44,236 bases of DNA from a virus, in the IMG/VR virus record IMGVR_UViG_3300005288_000093, positions 1 to 44,236 of that record; one strand, 5' to 3'. The translations under genes and the position numbers were made by a program. Positions 32,735 through 38,188 of the stretch are shown piece after piece (positions within the stretch are counted from its first letter, which is position 1; each line of letters starts with the position of its first letter). The notes under the pieces were generated by a model. It ran no database searches and was not told the origin of the DNA. It saw only the letters and a program-made list of their open reading frames with translations.

Positions 32735-32988
32735 CAGATACCCCCGCGGCGAATGGCGTCGCGTCGGTCCGCAGACTTCTGCCCGGCCGCCTGGCCTTCG
32801 AGCGAATAGGCGTAGTGCTTGGGAGCGGTGCTGCGGTCGACCCGCTTCGGGCGGAGCGTGGCGCCGATGGTGCTCGGCTGACCTTCCCAGTAGAAGGCGC
32901 TGTTCGTCGACGCCGGAAGGTGTGGGGGCAACAGGCCGGCCATGTCGTCCATGCCGTCTGCCATGTCTTGGGTGATGGTGGCGTTCAT
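32734..32988 (-). CDS. Hypothetical protein
   Basis: An 84-residue protein with no recognisable motif. The N-terminal half is acidic (MADGMDDMAGLLPPHLP) and the C-terminal half basic (TLRPKRVDRSTAPK, then KSADRRDAIRRGGI), with little predicted regular structure. It is coupled to both neighbours (ATGA at 32985-32988 and TGATG at 32734), which argues that it is expressed with the regulator and the winged-helix gene. Its function is unknown. Confidence 0.6.
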   Translation of the reverse strand: MNATITQDMADGMDDMAGLLPPHLPASTNSAFYWEGQPSTIGATLRPKRVDRSTAPKHYAYSLEGQAAGQKSADRRDAIRRGGI

Positions 32989-33353
32989 GCTGCCCTCAGA
33001 AGAGAAATCTGCTGTTCAAGATCACGAATCAGCGCGTCCTTGCTGCGGTCGGTCAGGTCACAGTTCAGGCGCCAGGCTTCGTACTGGGTGGGTGCGCGGT
33101 TGCCGCAAAGCTCCATGAGGGCAACGCGCTTGTTCGGCGGGAAGTTGCCCCTGCCCTTGCGCAAACGTGAGAAGTGGCCCTTGTCGATCCCGAGGTTGTC
33201 GCGGATCGCCTCATCACTGAGGTTGGACAGATTCATGCAGAGGTTCAGTGCTGCAAGCTCGTCCTTGCAAGCCTTGATGAACTCAATCGGCACGTCCTTG
33301 GGAGTGCGCATCACTGCCATACAAGGGATCTCACGTTGCGAAAGGTTGCTCAT
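32985..33353 (-). CDS. Phage HTH regulator (CII-like position)
   Basis: A 122-residue protein. LSNLSDEAIRDNLGIDKGHFSRLRKGRGNFPPNKRVALMELCGN (about residues 42-85) is a helix-turn-helix of the kind found in phage regulators, with KGHFSRLRKG as recognition helix. The C-terminal coiled coil (SKDALIRDLEQQISLLRAA) suggests oligomers. It is downstream of the cro-like gene and before replication, the place of cII in lambda, but sequence similarity to CII is not claimed. ATG 33353 is used, with ATGs at 33320 and 33311 as alternatives. None has a strong ribosome site. Confidence 0.7.
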   Translation of the reverse strand: MSNLSQREIPCMAVMRTPKDVPIEFIKACKDELAALNLCMNLSNLSDEAIRDNLGIDKGHFSRLRKGRGNFPPNKRVALMELCGNRAPTQYEAWRLNCDLTDRSKDALIRDLEQQISLLRAA

Positions 33354-33370
33354 GGTTGACTTTGGTTGAC
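33354..33370. promoter_or_regulatory. Direct repeat GGTTGAC x2, 10 bp apart
   Basis: GGTTGAC occurs at 33354-33360 and 33364-33370 directly in front of the HTH regulator gene. One helical turn separates them, which suits a protein binding one face of the DNA, as CII does at its TTGC repeats. On the plus strand each copy also resembles a -35 hexamer, and an AT-rich stretch (TAAAAA at 33387-33392) follows at a short 15-bp spacing, so a weak rightward antisense promoter is possible. Confidence 0.4.
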
Positions 33371-33387
33371 TTCGGATTTGGGGAAAT

Positions 33388-33406
33388 AAAAAGGACCATT
33401 TGGTCC
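33388..33406 (-). terminator. Weak leftward terminator after tiny membrane genes
   Basis: The minus strand reads GGACCAAATGGTCC followed by TTTTT and more A/T. The 5-6 bp stem is short but the U-run is good. It lies 24 bases after the stop of the 39-residue membrane gene and before the HTH regulator, the place of an early attenuator such as lambda tL1 or tR1. The same palindrome could instead be a protein-binding site. Confidence 0.5.
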
Positions 33407-33430
33407 ATGAAAACTTGCTTCGACCTCGCC

Positions 33431-33550
33431 TCAGTCGCTCTCTTCGATCTGCTCGTTCGCTCGCGTGAGCGACGGGGTGCCTGCGACCCAAAGCAGGAGC
33501 AGGATCACGAGCCAGCAGCCAATGAAGATCAGGAAAGGGTCGTAGGACAT
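33431..33550 (-). CDS. Tiny single-pass membrane protein 1 (39 aa)
   Basis: A 39-codon gene: MSYDPFLIFIGCWLVILL starts a membrane segment of about 18 residues (6-23), followed by a polar tail ending EQIEESD. Its ATG lies three bases after the stop of the next tiny gene (TGA-GCC-ATG). It is one of three such genes in a row, each joined by the same three-base spacer. A role in superinfection exclusion, host-membrane signalling or toxicity is possible but unproven. Confidence 0.6.
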   Translation of the reverse strand: MSYDPFLIFIGCWLVILLLLWVAGTPSLTRANEQIEESD

Positions 33551-33553
33551 GGC

Positions 33554-33649
33554 TCAATCCCGCGTGATGTGGCGGTTGATCAGGAACAGGCCGAGCGCCA
33601 GCACGCCGGAGGCGCAAATGACGGAGAGGGCGATAAGTCCGTTGTCCAT
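33554..33649 (-). CDS. Tiny single-pass membrane protein 2 (31 aa)
   Basis: A 31-codon gene: MDNGLIALSVICASGVLALG forms a membrane segment (about 5-24) followed by a short basic end (INRHITRD). GAGGTGAGCC in front serves both as the end of the third tiny gene and as ribosome site. It has no recognisable family. The positive C-terminus suggests N-out, C-in topology. Confidence 0.58.
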   Translation of the reverse strand: MDNGLIALSVICASGVLALGLFLINRHITRD

Positions 33650-33652
33650 GGC

Positions 33653-33742
33653 TCACCTCTTGGTACGCGTGAACATGCGAACGAGGCCGTCTACAGCCAA
33701 GCCGAGGCCGAGCAGGCACAGGACGAAGATGAAGAAGGACAT
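33653..33742 (-). CDS. Tiny single-pass membrane protein 3 (29 aa)
   Basis: A 29-codon gene: MSFFIFVLCLLGLGLAVDGL forms a membrane segment (about 2-20) followed by a basic tail (VRMFTRTKR). It is the first of the three tiny membrane genes, starting three bases after the stop of the cro-like gene (TAA-GCC-ATG) without a clear ribosome site of its own, so it depends on coupling. It would be made at once after promoter firing, together with the regulator. Confidence 0.58.
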   Translation of the reverse strand: MSFFIFVLCLLGLGLAVDGLVRMFTRTKR

Positions 33743-33745
33743 GGC

Positions 33746-33985
33746 TTAGGCCGTTGCGCGGGACTTGGTGCGCTTCGGCGCATCCAGCTCGGGCCAGATG
33801 CCGGCGTAGGTCTTCTGGCACAGCATCTGCCGCGTCAGTTCGCCCTTGGTTTCGACCTCGGCCCGGCGCGCACGCTCGGGATTCATGTCGCGGCGGCCGG
33901 TCAGGCACTGGTAGAGGTACTGCTCATCGATGCCCGTCAGAGCGGCAAGCCGCTTGCGGTCGTCGGGGTTCAATTGGTTTGCCAT
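33746..33985 (-). CDS. Cro/YdaS-like HTH regulator, first leftward gene
   Basis: A 79-residue protein. LNPDDRKRLAALTGIDEQYLYQCLTGRRDMNPERARRAEVETKGELTRQ is a YdaS/Cro-like helix-turn-helix, with YLYQCLTGRR as recognition helix. It is divergent from the repressor gene, like cro opposite cI. I prefer ATG 33985 over the in-frame ATG at 33994, because the latter lies inside the -10 hexamer (33993-33998). With ATG 33985 the mRNA would begin at or next to the start codon, making a leaderless message. The basic tail KRTKSRATA may help DNA binding. Confidence 0.78.
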   Translation of the reverse strand: MANQLNPDDRKRLAALTGIDEQYLYQCLTGRRDMNPERARRAEVETKGELTRQMLCQKTYAGIWPELDAPKRTKSRATA

Positions 33986-33992
33986 GTCATCC

Positions 33993-34055
33993 ATCTTAGC
34001 GATTCGCTAGGGGATGTCAAGCCATTCGCTAGGGATGGCAAATAGCGGTCTGCTA
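33993..34055 (-). promoter_or_regulatory. Leftward early promoter with three operators
   Basis: Minus-strand -35 TTGACA (34020-34015), 16-bp spacer, -10 TAAGAT (33998-33993). Three related 13-bp palindromes are centred at 34003 (TAGCGATTCGCTA, in the spacer), 34025 (touching the -35) and 34049 (more diverged), 22 and 24 bases apart. This is the layout of a lambda-type operator set. The 41-bp block 33993-34033 has a near copy at 35225-35265. Confidence 0.85.
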
Positions 34056-34066
34056 GAAGCACGAAA

Positions 34067-34627
34067 ATGGAAACATGCTCAGAACGCCGCAAGCGAAAGC
34101 TGCTGGAGCTCGCCCAAGAAAAGGGCGGCCTGAAGGTGCTCGCGGCCGATTGCGGCCTTAGCTATGGCTCGCTCGACCAGATCGTGAAGGGCGTCCCGCT
34201 GCCGGCGAAGGCTGACGGGTCGCGCAAAGAAAGGTCGCTTGGCGACGATGCCGCCAGGTCAATTGAAGCCCGCTACAACCTCGGGCGCGGGTGGTTCGAC
34301 TCCGACCCGGCATCAGACGCGGCGGCCCCTGAGAACTTAGAGGCTGCACTCGATGTGATTACCAAAGTACTCCAGGGTGCTGAGAAAAGCATACTTATAG
34401 CAGTGGGTCCATTGCTGGCCGCTATGGCATCCGACCCAGACACCGCAAAAATAAAATCGGAGCTAATCCTTAAGTTGCTGGTTACCGCCGGTGACAAGTC
34501 AGCGTCTACTCAGCAAGATCGAATGCGCAAATCTCACATTTACGTGAGGACTGAGCGATTAACCTTAGGAGACGAGGATGGGCGAAGTAATACCGATACG
34601 GCGGCAGGGGGTGGCCGCAAGAAGTGA
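34067..34627 (+). CDS. Prophage repressor, HTH without peptidase domain
   Basis: A 186-residue protein. Residues about 15-45 (LAQEKGGLKVLAADCGLSYGSLDQIVKG) form a helix-turn-helix, and IEARYNLGRGWFD (about 66-78) closes the DNA-binding domain as in many phage repressors. The rest is helical (ALDVITKVLQGAEKSILIAVG). There is no S24/LexA-type Ala-Gly cleavage site or Ser-Lys dyad, so RecA-stimulated self-cleavage is not expected. It lies between the two operator sets and is the obvious candidate to bind them. No clear ribosome site precedes its ATG. Confidence 0.75.
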   Translation: METCSERRKRKLLELAQEKGGLKVLAADCGLSYGSLDQIVKGVPLPAKADGSRKERSLGDDAARSIEARYNLGRGWFDSDPASDAAAPENLEAALDVITKVLQGAEKSILIAVGPLLAAMASDPDTAKIKSELILKLLVTAGDKSASTQQDRMRKSHIYVRTERLTLGDEDGRSNTDTAAGGGRKK

Positions 34628-34937
34628 CACGGCGATAGCGCTTGAAGGACTAGCGGAACAAGAGGCGTCGGGCGAGCTGGAGGGCTCGATCCTGATCGCA
34701 AACACGAAGCACGGAACCGAATTCCGTGTGCTTGGCGCGTACGCTGACAGGCTGCAGCTTGGCGTCCTGGCGCTGGTGAAGGGCCTAAGCATCATCACCG
34801 ACAAGATCGTGGCCACCGGGACTGCGGGCAGCACCCGCTCGGGCACGGTTGACGCAATATGGGAGCCGGCGCCAAAACGTAGAACACCAAGGCGCCTCAC
34901 AGAAGACACACAACCTGGAGCCCTTGAACAGAAATGA
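34578..34937 (+). CDS. Hypothetical protein in the repressor operon
   Basis: A 119-residue protein not recognised. EASGELEGSILIANTKHGTEFRVLGAYADRLQLGVLALVKGLSII (about residues 29-73) looks alpha/beta, with basic ends. ATG 34578 has an AGGAGACGAGG site and lies inside the last 50 bases of the repressor gene. Co-transcription suggests expression in the lysogen, so it may help immunity, exclude other phages or modulate the repressor. Confidence 0.65.
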   Translation: MGEVIPIRRQGVAARSDTAIALEGLAEQEASGELEGSILIANTKHGTEFRVLGAYADRLQLGVLALVKGLSIITDKIVATGTAGSTRSGTVDAIWEPAPKRRTPRRLTEDTQPGALEQK

Positions 34938-35155
34938 AAGCCCACAAAGTCGCGCGCATCGCCAGTATCCTGGTCTGGGGTGGCCTGGGCCTGGTCTTCG
35001 GCGCCGGCCCCGCACTCGCGGGACTTCATGCCCTACCGTCGCCGGGCGGCTGGCTCGCGCTGCTTGTGGGCCTGGCCATCATCGCAGCCGCCTACGGCCT
35101 GCACCGGGCCACTTGCGCGGGGCTGAACCGCATCTTCCGCCCTCGCCTCTCCTGA
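34934..35155 (+). CDS. Two-pass membrane protein expressed with repressor
   Basis: A 73-residue protein with two hydrophobic segments (IASILVWGGLGLVFGAGPALAG, about 9-30, and WLALLVGLAIIAAAYGL, about 40-56) and a basic tail (LNRIFRPRLS). It overlaps the gene before it by ATGA and is closed by the terminator at 35174. Made in the lysogen and sitting in the membrane, it is a candidate superinfection-exclusion protein. This is inferred from context only. Confidence 0.68.
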   Translation: MKAHKVARIASILVWGGLGLVFGAGPALAGLHALPSPGGWLALLVGLAIIAAAYGLHRATCAGLNRIFRPRLS

Positions 35156-35173
35156 TCTGAGCAGATCCAAACA

Positions 35174-35197
35174 AGCCGCCTTCGGGCGGTTTTTTTA
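35174..35197 (+). terminator. Rho-independent terminator after the repressor operon
   Basis: CCGCC-TTCG-GGCGG stem-loop followed by seven T. It comes 19 bases after the stop of the membrane gene and upstream of the rightward promoter, isolating lysogenic from lytic transcription. Confidence 0.9.
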
Positions 35198-35224
35198 CGT
35201 CTGCAAAAAATATTTGCGTCTTTT

Positions 35225-35265
35225 CCTAGCGAATCGCTTGACTTGTTCTAGCGAATAGCTACGAT
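35225..35265 (+). promoter_or_regulatory. Rightward early promoter with two operators
   Basis: -35 TTGACT (35238-35243), 16-bp spacer, -10 TACGAT (35260-35265). Palindromes TAGCGAATCGCTT (centre 35233) and TAGCGAATAGCTA (centre 35255) lie 22 bases apart, one next to the -35 and one in the spacer. The block aligns base for base with the leftward promoter module at 33993-34033, reversed, with eight mismatches in 41 positions. Confidence 0.88.
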
Positions 35266-35297
35266 CGCATCACTGACCCAACACAGGAGTGATGCAG

Positions 35298-35510
35298 ATG
35301 GCACCGACAACCCCCAAGGCCCCGCGCAAGACGCCGCAGCGTCTGAGCCTGGCCGCCCAGCTCGCACACGAGCACTCGATGGCAGTGCTTCAGAGCACTG
35401 CAACGATCGACATCCTTGAAGAAGACGGCGTGCAGACCGAGCGGCTCGTCCATCTCGGCAAGGAGTACGCGAGCAAGTTCTTCAAGGCTCATGGGGTGGG
35501 GCAGTCATGA
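35298..35510 (+). CDS. First gene of the rightward operon, unknown
   Basis: A 70-residue protein with a basic Pro/Lys-rich start (APTTPKAPRKTPQRLS) and a helical body (LAHEHSMAVLQSTATIDILE, then LVHLGKEYASKFFKAHG). I do not recognise it. ATG 35298 fits the AGGAG site at 35285-35289 best; ATG 35292 and GTG 35289 are too close to it. Being first behind the repressor-controlled promoter, it may be an early takeover or regulatory protein. Confidence 0.65.
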   Translation: MAPTTPKAPRKTPQRLSLAAQLAHEHSMAVLQSTATIDILEEDGVQTERLVHLGKEYASKFFKAHGVGQS

Positions 35511-35818
35511 GCGCGGTGCACACGCCGGGACCGTGGTGGGTGACAGATTCTGGCGTCCGCGACAGGGGCGGCTACATCTGCCATACGAATCCTCCGCAGC
35601 ACTACCAGGGTCAAGACGAGCGATTCGCCAAAGAGTCGGCCGAGCGCGCCGCGAACAAACTCTTGATCGCTGCTGTGCCCGACATGTTTGAGGCGCTGGA
35701 GGCCATCGAGTTCGCACTGCGCCAAGGCATGCCCGCCGCCATGGTGCTGGACGAGAACAGCCCGATCCGTGACTGCTTGCGCGCCGCCATCGCCAAGGCA
35801 ACCGGAGCATCGTCATGA
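35507..35818 (+). CDS. Conserved small phage protein (HTPGPW type)
   Basis: A 103-residue protein. HTPGPWWVTDSGV at the start and ERAANKLLIAAVPDMFEALEAIEFAL in the second half form a pattern seen in many phage accessory proteins ('HTPGPW ... ANAxLIAAAPxLLEAL'), whose function is unknown. ATGA overlaps tie it to both neighbours (35507-35510 and 35815-35818). Confidence 0.75.
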   Translation: MSAVHTPGPWWVTDSGVRDRGGYICHTNPPQHYQGQDERFAKESAERAANKLLIAAVPDMFEALEAIEFALRQGMPAAMVLDENSPIRDCLRAAIAKATGASS

Positions 35819-36234
35819 CCCAACCCAGCCACACCGAAGGCGCGACTGAGGCAGAGCGCGAAGCGTTTGAAGCGTGGGCCGGCTCGACGGACTCGTGGAT
35901 ACCAAATATCAAGCGCTCAGGCGCGCGGTACGTTTCTGCTGTGACTGCTGCTGCATGGCATGCATGGGAAGCCCGAGCCGCCCTCTCTGGCTGGCATCCC
36001 ATCGCAACAGCTCCAAGGGATGGAACGAGATTCATCGCCTACCGCCCATTGGCTCTGCGCACACATGACCCCGAGGTGTCTCTCGTGCAAGGCAGTGAGT
36101 ACGACCGTGGATGCTGGGACGCCACAGTTCCAGATGGCATGGACTCATCCAACTTCACATCGGGCTACTGCAAGGCAACCCACTGGATGCCGTTGCCGGC
36201 ACTTCCCGCCCCCAATCAAGGAGCCGAATCGTGA
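35815..36234 (+). CDS. DUF551-like phage protein
   Basis: A 139-residue protein. The C-terminal half carries GWHPIATAPRDGTRFIAY (about residues 59-76) and, near the end, THWMPLPALP, the defining ends of DUF551, a small phage domain of unknown function. The N-terminal 55 residues (TEAEREAFEAWAG ... AAAWHAWEARAAL) are a second common phage module often found in front of it. The last codons lie in an 18-bp repeat shared with the end of the next gene. Confidence 0.78.
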   Translation: MTQPSHTEGATEAEREAFEAWAGSTDSWIPNIKRSGARYVSAVTAAAWHAWEARAALSGWHPIATAPRDGTRFIAYRPLALRTHDPEVSLVQGSEYDRGCWDATVPDGMDSSNFTSGYCKATHWMPLPALPAPNQGAES

Positions 36235-36515
36235 GCGACTTCTTCCACCCTATGACACAGCAGCGCAGCCGCAAATTTCATCAGTGCGAGTGCTGCTACT
36301 ACGTCATCGAGCGGGGCTGCATGTATTGCAAGCAGACGGGCGTTTGGGAGGGTAATTACTTCACCAACCGCTATCACCAGGAATGTTGGGATGCGCTGAA
36401 CGCTGACGGCAATTTCGAGTTCACGCCCGGCGGCGGTGACCCGCCTGAAGGTGCGCGATCTTTTGCCGAACTCCGCACCGCCATCGAACAAATCAGCCAA
36501 GGAGCCGAATCGTGA
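36231..36515 (+). CDS. Zinc-finger-like protein, GTG start
   Basis: A 94-residue protein. CECCYYVIERGCMYCKQTG (residues about 19-37) followed by YHQECWDAL (about 47-55) provides Cys/His ligands for one or two zinc ions, as in treble-clef fingers. The start is GTG 36231, which overlaps the preceding stop (GTGA) and has AAGGAG upstream. The end has the same QGAES tail as its neighbour, encoded by the 18-bp repeat. Function unknown. Confidence 0.68.
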   Translation: MSDFFHPMTQQRSRKFHQCECCYYVIERGCMYCKQTGVWEGNYFTNRYHQECWDALNADGNFEFTPGGGDPPEGARSFAELRTAIEQISQGAES

Positions 36516-36649
36516 ACATCCTCGAAAAGATTGAAAGAGACCTCTTTCTACAGGAATGCGACGTGACCATCTATGACGGTGAGGCCGCGCAGATGGTTTG
36601 GGCTGAGTTCCTTGCGGGCGACCTGCCTGCGCTGGAGGTTGCATCGTGA
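36512..36649 (+). CDS. 45-residue acidic protein, GTG start
   Basis: A 45-codon gene starting at GTG 36512, right in the second copy of the AAGGAGCCGAATCGTGA repeat. The product is acidic and probably helical (ILEKIERDLFLQECDVTIYD, then QMVWAEFLAGDLPALEV). It ends in a GTGA overlap with the next gene. No family is recognised. Confidence 0.58.
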   Translation: MNILEKIERDLFLQECDVTIYDGEAAQMVWAEFLAGDLPALEVAS

Positions 36650-36843
36650 TCTCCACAACCATCCACCACGTTGCAGCGATCAGTCTGGAGAAGATCGATT
36701 TCGGCGGCTTCATTTCTCACAAATTCGTCTTCGTGACAGAGGACGGCGAGAAGGTTGAGATCGACGCCTTTTCCGCCGAGTCGCTTGACCTCGCAGTGAA
36801 GCCGCCACGCACCACGCTTGTCGGCGAAAAGGATGAATTGTGA
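36646..36843 (+). CDS. 65-residue hypothetical protein, GTG start
   Basis: Starts at GTG 36646 in a GTGA overlap. It is predicted mainly beta: IHHVAAISLEKIDFGGFISH, then KFVFVTEDGEKVEIDAFS. The small beta-barrel look and acidic character resemble several phage host-takeover or anti-host proteins, but no specific family is seen, so the function is open. Confidence 0.6.
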   Translation: MISTTIHHVAAISLEKIDFGGFISHKFVFVTEDGEKVEIDAFSAESLDLAVKPPRTTLVGEKDEL

Positions 36844-37115
36844 ACGCCCGCACTGCCACCTTCTACCGCGAGCAGCGCCTTCGCAATGCCCGCGAAGAAC
36901 TGCGCTCCATCTTCCGCGCAGGCGGCATGAGCGACCACGAACTGTCCGACATGGTGAATTTCCTCATCGCTATGTGCTCGCCAGAACAGCAAGAAGCAAA
37001 AGACCAACTGCTGACGATTGCCAGCGATCTTGACCAAGCCGAGCCTGATGCGGATGCGTTCCGTGGGTGCTTGGTCCCGACAGCCCTTGAATCGAGATTG
37101 GAGCGTGTGGCATGA
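36840..37115 (+). CDS. Hypothetical helical protein, GTG start
   Basis: A 91-residue helical protein, basic at the start (YREQRLRNAREELRSIFRAGG) and acidic in the second half (TIASDLDQAEPDADAF). It starts at GTG 36840, overlapping the previous stop, and ends in an ATGA overlap. I do not recognise a family. It is probably one of the swappable early accessory genes of this phage group. Confidence 0.6.
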   Translation: MNARTATFYREQRLRNAREELRSIFRAGGMSDHELSDMVNFLIAMCSPEQQEAKDQLLTIASDLDQAEPDADAFRGCLVPTALESRLERVA

Positions 37116-37351
37116 AAGTCCGCTGGATACCAACGAGCCGCGAGGTGTATTTCGCCATCCGCGCAAAGCACGGCGAAGAGTTGACGGTACACGGGACGAT
37201 CACCGATCTCGGCGAGTACAGCGGGTCGCGCCATTTGATGACGGAGTGGGGCCTTCCGGGCGCAGACGCCCCAATCGTCAAGCGCGACGACCGTGGCGAC
37301 GAAGAAAGCCGCTTCTATCTGGCTGCTGTCATCAACGGAGACGACGAATGA
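37112..37351 (+). CDS. 79-residue hypothetical protein
   Basis: A mixed alpha/beta protein: KVRWIPTSREVYFAIRAKHG, then ELTVHGTITDLGEYSGSRHL and a C-terminal SRFYLAAVINGDDE. It is joined by ATGA overlaps to the genes before and after. No family or motif is recognised. Confidence 0.6.
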   Translation: MKVRWIPTSREVYFAIRAKHGEELTVHGTITDLGEYSGSRHLMTEWGLPGADAPIVKRDDRGDEESRFYLAAVINGDDE

Positions 37352-37524
37352 ACTTTCTCGACACCCCTTTGAGCTACACCCGCGACCAGCGCACCTCGCG
37401 CGACGTTTGCCGGGAAGCCGTAGCCATCGAAGGCTTTGCAACCCGCAAGCCGATTCCTACCTGGCAGCGCGTGATGTACGTGATTGCCGTGTTTGCAGCC
37501 ATCGTTATTTGGATCACACGTTGA
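37348..37524 (+). CDS. 58-residue single-pass membrane protein
   Basis: A polar, charged N-terminal part of about 40 residues (YTRDQRTSRDVCREAVAIEG) is followed by a C-terminal membrane segment (VMYVIAVFAAIVIWITR), a tail-anchored layout. Start ATG 37348 overlaps the preceding stop. The function is unknown. It is followed by another short membrane gene, which may be its partner. Confidence 0.6.
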   Translation: MNFLDTPLSYTRDQRTSRDVCREAVAIEGFATRKPIPTWQRVMYVIAVFAAIVIWITR

Positions 37525-37535
37525 GGAGAAACCAC

Positions 37536-37676
37536 ATGAACGACTTCGACCTCTACAGCCCCATCGGCGACCGCGCCGAGCGCGAGCCACGCACTCTCCT
37601 TCGCGATCTGGCTATCGCTGTTGTTGCGGTGCAGGGGTGCATGGCTATCGGTTACTTCTTGGCGAGGTTCGCATGA
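37536..37676 (+). CDS. 46-residue membrane protein
   Basis: A polar start (NDFDLYSPIGDRAEREPRTL) followed by one hydrophobic segment (LAIAVVAVQGCMAIGYFLARF). Unlike its neighbours it has its own leader, GAGGAGAAACCAC, 11 bases after the previous stop, so it may be translated more strongly. It ends in an ATGA overlap with the recombination gene. Function unknown. Confidence 0.6.
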   Translation: MNDFDLYSPIGDRAEREPRTLLRDLAIAVVAVQGCMAIGYFLARFA

Positions 37677-38188
37677 GCAAAACACACTGGAAGCGCCTGA
37701 TGAATCCAGATTACATCGGCGCGTACTCCCTGCAAGAAGGCGAAGACCTGACCGTGACCATTGACTACGTGGTGCGCGAGCAGATCACCGGCACTGGCGG
37801 CAAGAAGGAAGAGTGCACTGTCGCTCACCTCGTGAAGAACAAGCCGTTCATCCTGAATGCCACGAACAGCAAGACCATCGCCAAGCTGTACGGCGTCTAC
37901 ATCGAAGACTGGGCCGGCAAGAAGATCACGCTGTACGCCACCACAACCCGCATGGGCGGCGAGACGGTCGAGTGCCTGCGCATCCGTCCGCAAGTCGCAG
38001 AACGCCGCAAGCAGCAGATCACCGATGCTCGGCTTGATGCCGCGCTGAAGCAGATCGAGGCCGGCGCGTACACCTCGGAGAAGCTGCGCGGCGCCTTCGA
38101 ACTGACGCCAGAGCAGGACGCCAAGCTGGTTGAACTGCTGTCGAACCTTGCCAATCGCATCGAGCATTCGGAGGTTGCCACAGCATGA
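37673..38188 (+). CDS. Conserved phage recombination-linked protein, possibly SSB-like
   Basis: A 171-residue protein. MNPDYIGAYSLQEGEDLTVTIDYV (about 10-33), then KPFILNATNSKTIAKLYG and IEDWAGKKITLYATTTR, form a widely conserved phage sequence that I have seen next to exonuclease genes. The strand-rich core suggests an OB-like fold that might bind single-stranded DNA. The C-terminal 50 residues are helical. It sits two genes before the YqaJ-type exonuclease, so a role in phage recombination is likely. The fold is inference. Confidence 0.66.
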   Translation: MSKTHWKRLMNPDYIGAYSLQEGEDLTVTIDYVVREQITGTGGKKEECTVAHLVKNKPFILNATNSKTIAKLYGVYIEDWAGKKITLYATTTRMGGETVECLRIRPQVAERRKQQITDARLDAALKQIEAGAYTSEKLRGAFELTPEQDAKLVELLSNLANRIEHSEVATA

